Source of the DNA: Sarcophilus harrisii
Taxonomy: Eukaryota; Chordata; Mammalia; Dasyuromorphia; Dasyuridae
Length of the DNA: 64,000 bases
NCBI RefSeq assembly: GCF_902635505.1
Contig: NC_045427.1
Coordinates: forward strand, 260,669,922-260,733,921
Direction: 5' to 3'
The translations under genes and the position numbers were made by a program. This document shows positions 49,901 through 60,300 of this stretch, in pieces (position 1 is the stretch's first letter; each line of letters begins with the position of its first letter). The notes under the pieces were generated by a model. It ran no database searches. It was not told where the DNA came from and saw nothing but the letters and a program-made list of their open reading frames with translations.

Positions 49901-52900
49901 GGAAAAAGTTTAAGAAGTCCTGGGAATAGAAGACTAACATGGTCAGGCATGTAGTTTAGGAAAATCATCTTGGCAGCTTAGTTAATATAAAGAAAGATTT
50001 GTGTCAGAGAGGTTAACAAGAAGGCCATTGGAATAGTCTGAGTGAGAGGTGGTAAAAACCTGTACAAGAATAGTGATTTTGTGAGTGGAAAGAAGGGAAA
50101 ATTTGTAAAAGATGTTGTAAAAATATAAACAATATTTGATATTTAGTGTGAGTATGAGAGAGGCATTGAAGATGATACCAAAATTATGAATCTAGATGAC
50201 TAGCAGGATATTGGTGTCCTAAATGGTTATAGGAAAGCTGCAAAAGTGAGAGATTGGGGAATAAAGATAATGAATGAATCTTCTATTTTAGATATATGTT
50301 ATTTGAGATTTCTATAGGATATACAGCATTGAAAATATAACAGGGAAGACTGAGAAGGGGTAGTATGATAGGAAGAAAAACAGGAGAGAACAGTGCCTGA
50401 TTACCCTGTTCTAATAATAGCTTTTTATTTTCAAAATTCAAAATTAGTTTCATCATTCACCCTTGCAAAACCTGTGTTCCAAGTTTTTTTTCTCCCTCCT
50501 TTACCCCATTTTCTTCCTTAGACAGCAGGTAGGTAATTCAATATGTGTTAAACATATGATTACACTCTTTAAAAAAATTATTGATATAATTTGTTGTTAC
50601 ATTGTTTAATTTCTTTTAGTACTCCTTAAAGAGAACAATGTAATAAAAATTTAGGAGAAAATATCCAATAGAAAATGGTGATCAGCATTAAAGGTTAAAG
50701 AGAGATAAAGAAGAATGAGAATTGAGAAAATACCATTTAAATTGATTTAAAGAATCATTAGTAACTTTGAAAAGGGCAATTTCGGTTGAATGATGTCAGA
50801 TGCCAGATTGTTTAAGATTTAAGAGGAAGGAAAGTGGGAGCATTTTGTGTAGATGATTTTCTCAGTGAGTTTAGCCAAGAAAGAGAAGAGATATAGCAGA
50901 CAATGGTTAAAAGTATAGTAGGATCAAGTGAGTTGGCTTTTTTTTTTTTAAAGATTGGGGAAACATGGGCATGTTTGTAGTCTACAGAAAAGAAGCCAAT
51001 TGATACGGAGAGATTAAAAGATTAGAGACAGTGGAGATGATAGTGGAGTTAGTCTGCTAGTGATGGAATCAAGGGTGTATCTGCTTATCTTATACTGATC
51101 TTGTGAAAAAGATAGGAGAGTACCTTCCATTCTTTGCCAGAGAGGTAAAAGATTAAAAGTTCAAAATTAAACATGAATTTTGGATGTAGTCAATGTGTGA
51201 ATTTGTTTTGTTTGACTTTACATATTTATTCCAAATGAAGTTAGTAATACATATGGAAAAAATTAGAAATTATTTTCATTGTAATTAACTATAAGTGATT
51301 ACCAACAAGATTTGTGTTAATGTTCAATAATGTTTTGAGTACTGAACACTCCATTTTAGGAACTACAGTGATAAATAAAAACTTGTACAGAAGATAGAAA
51401 TCTGGAGTCCATACTACAGTGAAAAGATTGTGGGAGAAACTCAGTTGGTTTTTTTATATGGCTAACGAGATCTCATATCCAAGAGAAAGCCTACTTGTTC
51501 TGCTTGCCCCCAGAGAGCAGAACTAGGAAGAGGGGGTGGAGGGAGGCAGATTTAAGCTTAGTGTAAAGAAAACTTGCTAATTATTTGTTGTTCAGTCATT
51601 TTTCAGATAGATAGGTGCTCTTGACCCCATTTGAAATTTTCTTGGCAAAAATATAAGAATGATTTTTCATTCCCTTTTCTAGCTCCTTTTATAGATGAGA
51701 AAATTGAAGCAAACAGGAGTAAGTATCTGAATCCAGATTTGAACTGAGAAAGATATCTTTCTGACTCTAGGCCTGACACTCCATCCACTACACCATCTAG
51801 CTGCCCTTTGCTAACAATTAGAGTATAGAAGTAAACGGAGTGTGGACTTCCTTTGGAAATAGTAAATTCTCCCATCAGTGGAGGTCTTCAAGCAAAAGTT
51901 AGTCTGGAGTCATCTAGTGGTGTAATTAGGTCAGTATATACATGGACATCAAACAGGATAACTGGATCCTGGGGCAGAAGTTCCAAAGGTGAATGGATTA
52001 ACTTCCACAGGCACTGGAGGTGTAGATTCTAAAGGTCTGTGGTTCAGAGGATCTTGATTCCAATGGACTTAAATAAATAACGGTATCAGATAGATGGCAC
52101 TGTAGATAGAAGGATGAGATAGGAAGGTGAGACATGTAAAATATGAAAAGCATGAGAAAACTTATATCAAATAGTACAGAATGAAATAACCAATTAGTAA
52201 ACATTTAGAAGTACTTTACTGCCTGCCAAATAATGTAAGCAAAACTAGAAAAACCATAACTATAATGTTTCCAGAAAAACAGAATATTCAATCAACAATA
52301 TAGTTGGGAGGAACAAAAAAACTTAATGCTGTGTGACCCTACTGATCAATCTTGACCCCCCAAAGAGTAAGAAAACATTTTCTTCCCTTCACTATAGGGA
52401 TGAGAGATTATGGGTATTGCATATATTTTTAGATTTGTTAGATATGTTGGCTAGTTTTGCTTTTTCCCCCCCTCTTTTTTAATCTCTGTTAGAAGAGATG
52501 GATCACTGAATAGAGAAGGAGAATAGATATGTATAGTGTCATAAAGGCTACAGAAGTACAAAATTGCATTAAAACTTAGGACACTATGTATTTGAAAATG
52601 AATGTGATGTGTTGGATTTAATATATATTTTAAGATGTATAACATATATTGGATTGTTTGCTCATCTAGGGGGTAGGGTGGGAGGAAGGAAGGGAAAATT
52701 TGGAACACAAGGCTATGCAGGGATCAATGTAAAAAAATTATCTGTGCATATGTTTTGAAAATAAAAAGCTTTAATTAAAAAAAGAAAGAAAATGAATGTG
52801 ATTTTAAAAAATCTATGAAATATGACAAAATTATAAAAAATAAAATTTTATATTTGTTGTTACTGAATTCCATTATTTATTTTTGGATTTCTTTTTATCT

Positions 52901-55900
52901 CCAAAGAATGACAATTTTGTTTTGTTGTTGCCTTTTGTTTTTATTTTGCAATTGTTTCCCTCATTTTTCCATATTTTCTTCTTGCTCCCCACTCCTATAA
53001 GGCTAATATTGTGACCAAAAAAAAAGTAAGATCAAGCAAGATGTCATCCATATTTGACAGTATATGCAGAACCCTCACCTGTAGCACCTCACCTCACAAA
53101 CAAAATATCAGATGCTTTTCCTTGGCTGTTCTCCAGGCTAAGATTAATCATTGCTATTTGAAGCCTTTCTAACCTTTCTTGTTTTTCTCCTGTGTATACA
53201 ACTGGAGTCATTGTGTTTATAATTTTCCTTGTTCTGCTTACATCACTATATATAAGAATGCTCATCTTATGAAGATTTTATTTTAAGAACTTAATTATCT
53301 AAAGTTCTATATATGTTCAGAGAGAACATCTCTCCTTAATCATTGGCAAAGACTTTAGTAGTTCCTTATCTATAATTGATATCCATTCTGGTTTGATACA
53401 GACAATAACATTATGTAATAACTTGCTTCCTAAGGGTTACACTGATTGCATGCCTCTAGCAGGTCCTATCTGTTTGGAAAGGCTTTGAGTACAGAGTTGG
53501 TAGTGAATTCTGTGCTTGTAGTCCAAGAACCAGCTTATTAAGAGGTTCAAGAAGTACATCTCCTGAGATGTGGCCACTGAGTAAGGAATGATTTTTTTTT
53601 TTGTATTTATTTTTTTGTATTATTTTTTTTAAATAACTTTTTATTGACAGAACCCATGCCAGGGTAATTTTTTACAACATTATCCCTTGCACTCACTTCT
53701 GTTCCGATTTTTCCCCTCCCTCCCTCCGCCCTCTCCCCAAAGATGGCAAGCAGTTCTATACATGTTAAATAGATTGCAGTGGATCTTGGATATAATATAT
53801 GTGTGCAGAACCGAACAGTTTTCTTGTTGCTCAAGGAGAATTGGATTTAGAAGGTATAAATAACCCGGGAAGAAGAACAAAAATGCAAGCAGTTTACATT
53901 CATTTCCTAGTGTTCTTTCTTTGGGTGTAGCTGCTTCTGTCCATCCTTGATCAATTGAAACTCAGTTGGATCTTGTCTTTGTTGAAGAAATCCACTTCCA
54001 TCAGAATACATCCTCATACAGTATCGCTGTTGAGGTATATAATGATTTCCTGGTTCTGCTCATTTCACTTAGCATCAGTTCATGCAAGTCTCGCCAATCC
54101 TCTCTGTATTCGTCCTGTTGGTCATTTCTTACAGAACAATAATATTCCATAACATTCATATACCACAATTTACTCAACCATTCTCCAATTGATGGGCATC
54201 CATTCATTTTCCAGCTTCTGGCCATTACAAACAGGGCTGCCACAAACATTTTGGCACATACAGGTCCCTTTCCCTTTTTTAGTATCTCTTTGAGGTACAA
54301 GCCCAGTAGAGACACTGCTGGATCAAAGGGTATGCACAGTTTGATAACTTTTTGGGCATAGTTCCAAATTGCTCTCCAGAATGGCTGGATGTATTCACAA
54401 TTCTACCAACAATGTATCAGTGTCCCTGTTTTCCCACATCCCCTCCAACATTCTGCATTATCTTTCCTTGTCATTCTGGCCAATCTGACAGGTGTATAGT
54501 GGTATCTCAGACTTGTCTTAATTTGCATTTCTCTGATCAATAGTGATTTGGAACACTCTTTCATATGAGTAGTAATAGTTTTAATTTCATCATCTGAAAA
54601 TTGTCTGTTCATATCCTTTGACCATTTATCAATTGGAGAATGGCTTGATTTCTTATAAATTAGAGTCAATTCTCTATATATTTTGGAAATGAGTCCTTTA
54701 TCAGAACCTTTGACTGTAAAAATGTTTTCCCAGTTTATTGTTTCCCTTCTAATCTTGCCTGCATTAGTTTTGTTTGTACAAAAACTTTTCAATTTGATAT
54801 AGTCAAAATTTTCAATTTTGTAGTCAATAGTGATCTCTAGTTCTTCTTTGGTCATAAATAAGGAATGATTTTTTAGCCACAACTCATAAAGACCATGATA
54901 CTCAGGGGCTCCAATCAGTATTGGTGAAGGAAGTACCCACATCAAAAAAGTCATGGATCTTCAATATCAAATTAACTCAATTGAGAAAGAGCTTCATGGG
55001 ATCCTAGGCCTTAATAGATAATCAGCTTATTTTAAGGTTTCTAAATCTTTTAGACTTTCAGATCAAGGCTAGCCATAGCTAAGCAAGGTTTACTTTACTA
55101 ATTTCATCTATAGTGTGCCATGTCTGTTACGGAATTGTGGGGTACATTATGAATTCATACAATATTTTGATTGGCAACATCATCTATAAAAGGTTTCTCT
55201 ATTTGTTCCTTTTTGGCATTTAAATATTCTTTATTACCTTGTTCCCTAAGATGTGTGTGTTTAGATGACAAGGAAAGATGGAGTCCTCAGCAGTTATTGA
55301 AACACGAATTCATAAATCCTCCTCAGCTCAAAGTGCCTTTGATAGAAGAGAGTCCTGAGGGTAAGCTTTTTCCTTTTGATGCTTCATTTTAGCAGGCAAA
55401 TATTTGGAGATCAAAATCCTCCAACTTGAAGAACCTTTTTTCCAGATCTCTACTTTCAGCATATTGTCACATTTATCAGGCACTTAGTATGTGGAAGATG
55501 CTATGCTAATATACTGAGGCTACAAAGAAAAACAGACTCTGCTTTCAAGGAGTTGACATTATTCTTGAAGTAAATAACATTTGTACAGATAAATTAATCT
55601 TCAATAAATTGAGGAGGAATGGAACACAGACAACTAGGAACTGGGCAAGGAGATCAGAAAAGGCTTTGCTTAGGGGGTGACCCTTGAACTGAGCCTGGAA
55701 GGACTAACCAGAGCTTCTGAGAGGCAAAAATGATGGGGAGCAACATTCCAGACAACGAGATGAAGTCCCATTCATTTGGGGGAACAGCTATTTGGTCAGT
55801 TTGACTGAAATGCTAATTCCATTAAGGAGAACTAATATGAAATAAGTCCTGAAAAGTTGGTAGAAGACAAATTGTAGAGGGTTTCAAATGCCAGACTTAA

Positions 55901-57282
55901 AAGTTGTATTTCATACTAAAGACTATATGTGAGCCACTGAAGAATTTTGAGCAGTAGGGGGTACCCATGGTCAAACTTGTGTAGACAGTTTTTTTTTAAA
56001 GGAATAGTTTGACAAAAAAATTCTTTAAGATCTCTACCAACTCTGAAATTCTGTAAGTTTGTGAAAGATTTCTATTGGTGAATATTCTTCAGTTTTAATA
56101 TCTATCCACACTACTTCATACAATTTAGAATAGTTTCACATTGTCCTGGTCTTCTATGGAATTAGAAGAGACCTGATTCCAGTCCTTCATGCTAATTAGA
56201 TATAAGTACTAGTGGAACTGAAAGGCATATTGCACCTCAAACCTATTAATTGATTCTGTAAAAATATAACTTTGGGTCAGACTTTATTAGAACTATTGTA
56301 TAAGTATGAAAGCTCCCTGAGCACTTCAAATTCAGACAATTACAAAGAGAATTAACATGCAGAGTGGGGAGAAATAAAGCAGGGCCCTACTGTATTTGCC
56401 TTGAGTGGGCCAGATGGCCTGGAGCAAGGCTTGTGGTGGTAGCTGCTTGCTTCCAGCACTAGCTAAGGGCCACAAAAGCAATGGCAGACCTAAGTAACTT
56501 TCAGCCTCACCACCATTGGGAGCATTTGTGTATAAAGCATGTAATGATATATAAGATGGTTAAGATTTTGCATAAATGTGTTCAAGTCTAGAGGAGATAT
56601 GCAGCAGCAGTAAGAATAATATCGTTAATGAAATTGATATAATAAGCAAATTTGTTTCTCTATGACAAGGATGCCTATCTTTTTTTTTTTTTTTTTTTTT
56701 TTTTTAATAAATAACTACCTAAAATCTCAATGTTACCTTAACATTTGTAGAGTAGAATATTATCAGTGAAGACCCTAAGCAAGGAAGGGATGGTCAGAGT
56801 CTAGCAACAATAAATCATTTCAGAAGAACAAATGGAACTATGGGAAGGTTTATTATATGAAATGATGCAGAATAAGGAGTACACAAAAACAATATGCACA
56901 TTGACCATGACTGAATAAGGAATATATTGATAAAACCATCATCAGACTTTGTCCTTCCCTTAATAATATGGTTTGGGCTAGTATTTCTCTGATCATGAGA
57001 CAAAGTTTGCCCTGAGCTTGAGCTGCAACTCAGTGAATGCTGCTTCCTGGGAACCTCTGCCTGAATTTGTTATTTCTTGGTTATCTGAGGAAAACCAACT
57101 CTCATGAAATCAGGTTCCTTTAAATTTGGTGGATTTTCCAAATCTGCAAATTGCCCTACCCTTTCCTGCCAAAAGCTACATTTTTATGAGGAGACTAGGG
57201 AGACCATTTCTCAGCTAAGTGCTGGAATATCCTTGTTGAATATCCTTTTTATGCCATATCTAAGTAAACCAATTTTGTTAAC

Positions 57283-57316
<34 letters not shown>

Positions 57317-60300
57317 AATCACTTAAAACAGGAAAGGGAGAATCCAATAAACCACAGAGGAGAAATGAGGGCTGTTGAGGAGAGGAAGTTACTAGCAGCA
57401 ATAAGCTTGGAAATCTCTAGGTAAGACTTGAAAATCTAATGATATATCCTAATCTGCTGACTAGGATTGCTTACTTTAGTGTCTATGCCATTTGCTGTAC
57501 TTTGAATGTTTTTCTTAAATCTTTTTGTTTTATCTCAGATTCTGGAGGGCTAGATTATGCTGAAACTGTTATTCCCAGCAACCAGCTACCCAGTGCATCA
57601 TTTTTCACTGAAACACAAAGGCAGTTTTCCCGATATTTCAATGAATTTGAAGAATTACATTTACTTGGTAAAGGAGCTTTTGGAGCTGTCATCAAGGTAT
57701 GGTATACAATTTTTCTCATTCACATTTCTGATTCCCTCTTCTGATCTCTTCTCTGAAACATTTTCTCATTATTTTAATAGTAGTGCTTATTCTCCTAAAA
57801 ATTTCTTATCAGATTTTTAGAAAATTGTTACTCTTAGTTGAAGTATTTGCACCTTCCTAGCATTAAGGACTTTTGCTTGAAAAAGACAATGTATACATTA
57901 GAAGAATTTCACTCCTATACTTGTTTAATGTATTAACATTAACATGAAACACATTATTTTAACTGCCCATCAAGTGGAAGCAAGACTACTAAGCAGAGGG
58001 CATTTACTTTTATTCAGAAAGAAAACATTGTTTTTCTTTGAATATGATTTGCTATTAGATTTGTTATAATTAAAAGGATACCCAGATTAGAAAAAAGATG
58101 GACCCCAACTGTGATATAATATTAAGATATGGTTGTTCTTGGGTCTTCCTTTTTGTTCTTCATTTCCATCTATTTGAATGACTTCCTTTGTCATTTTTCT
58201 AGAATATACCAACTTTAGAAAATCATCTGAACTGTTTTATGTAATTAAGAATTAATTTGATTGAACTTCGGAAGTGAAAATATTTATTCTAGAAATAAAT
58301 TTGATATGTCTGTATGTTGGTGTTTTTTTCTTCTTTAAAATATAATAATAGGATTCTCTCTGGGAGAAAGTAGGTTTCTCAGGGAGGTTTTCTGGAGGCG
58401 GCCTTAGTTTCAGTTACAATCAATAATTACTCAAAAATCGCAGCCAGCTGATAAAAGTTCAGATCTTTTATTGTGTCCTTCAATATAGCCCGGTTAGCTC
58501 AGGCCTATCTCTCTGCTTGGTTCCAAGAGCTCTTGCAGCTTTGTCCTTGGCTTCTGCCTCTGCTTTCTTCAGCCTCTAGCCAGCACCAAGTTGGAAGATG
58601 CAATGAATCTCTCTTGCTTCGAAGATAGGGCTTGTGGGCTTCCTCGCAGAGTGTTCCTCTCTGACCCCAGTCAATGTTCTGGAGAAATTCCTCCTAGCTT
58701 TAAGAGCTTCCTCCATATATATGATCTCCCAAAGGTTAACTCTTCCTTCTGGAAAGAATGGGATTCTGGGTTATCTCCCAGAGTGCTCTCTGGCCCCAAG
58801 AACTTCAAGGGAGGTGTGAACACAAGCATTATTGTCTATCGATTGTACTTAGTACCTTGTTTCAAGTTCCGGCCCAAAACATCTCCTTCCAAGATCAAAT
58901 CAATCATTGAACCATGCCAAATTAGATAATTATTGTCTCTATCAACTCTAATGGCTTAACACTTTGTAAAGATTCCAACATTTGTATGTGTGTGCATACA
59001 TATACGTGTGTGTTTGTGTGTGTGTTCTTTATTTAAAAAGATGGTATCAATAAATGGTCTACCACAGGCATAATTGGGGTAGTAAGGATACTATAATGGA
59101 AAGCCCCTGGGATTTTACCATGAACTGAAATTAACTTATTTTTCCATTGAAACTGCCAAATACATGGACTCTTGCTGTACAGAATATAGAAACCTATCTC
59201 TGTGATTCCTTTAGGTACATGTACTATCTTAGTTGAGTTCTCAGTTATGACACTTTACTATCCATAAATCTTCAATCTAACAACTAGAAGAAACAAGAGC
59301 AGGAACATTGTATTTTGAAAGAAGCCTCATAAAACAAGAGATTTTGAAAGAAGTCTCATAAAATATCAAGTTAGGTTTAGCTTTAGACTTTAGCTAAGTA
59401 TAATAATCCTAGAGAGAAAAATAAAATCAGTTCTCCCAAACTTCACACTTGTGAAAAGTAAAAAACTTTAGAAGTGTGAGGAAAGGAAATTTATTTCAGA
59501 AATGGTTTCTTTACAAAATTAGGAAGCATGGTTGGCAATGAAAAGAGACAATTGGAAAGCATTTGTTAAAATGTCCATCTTGAGTTTCTTCTGGTTGATT
59601 GTCTTAGCTAAAAAAATGTATCTGTCTTCAGTCAGGAATTAAGGGGCAAAACATCAGAAGTTTTTCAGAAATGATAAACAAATGGTTTAAGAATTAATTC
59701 TTATATAATGTAATCTGTGTACTCCAAATAAAGAATTTATTGCCCTTGCTGTTTTTTATTTATATCATTTCTTATGCTTATAATGTCTTCATACATTCTC
59801 ACCTATTGAATTCACACTCATCCTTTAAATCCCAACTCAAATGCAAGCCCATCCATGAAGCCTTTGGAAGCATGGTGGATTAGAGAGAGTGCTAGATTTG
59901 TAGCAGAAAACCTGAGTTCCAATCCTATGTGTCTTTGAGCAAGCTATATAGCCTCCCTGAATCAGTTTTCTCATTTATAAAAGAAGGGATTGGACTAGGG
60001 GAATCTTCTGGTTCGAATCAGTGATCAGATAGTTAATTGTCCCATCAGTCATGTTTCTCCTTGACCATCAGAAGCACTGTTCTACTCTAATGTATTTGTC
60101 ATGTGATATAACAGTCTATAGTTATACCTTTTTCCCTTATTAGTAAGATCCATTAGGTCAAGGACCATTTAAGTGTAACTTAAATATTTTACTTTCATCT
60201 GAAAATTTTACATATGCAACCTTTAAACATAGACTTAATTTCTAGTTGGAATTATAATATAGGGTTGTGGGTCCACTCAAGCAGTACTGTATTAAAGTAA

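Larger units (their letters stand above)
49290..51140 (+). repeat. Ancient interspersed repeat (unnamed family), longest span, with insertions
   Basis: Blocks CTTTTATATTTGACTCTGGA, GGAAAATCATCTTGGCAGC and GAATCATTAGTAACTTTGAA follow the same order as in 32860-34150, and an extra 3' region reaches about 51140. A hAT fragment (49741-49925) and an L1 tail (50411-50590) lie inside it. Confidence 0.5.
48718..55250 (+). other. EIF2AK4: Intron 9 of EIF2AK4
   Basis: Carries a SINE 80 bp after exon 9, a long ancient-repeat copy with an embedded hAT fragment and L1 tail, a second SINE, and L1 copies at 52609 and 53598. About 51810-52590 and 54880-55240 show nothing recognised. Confidence 0.7.

Noticed and set aside
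58591-58929. 112-codon frame as a gene
   Set aside because: It runs antisense within a solo LTR-like fossil.
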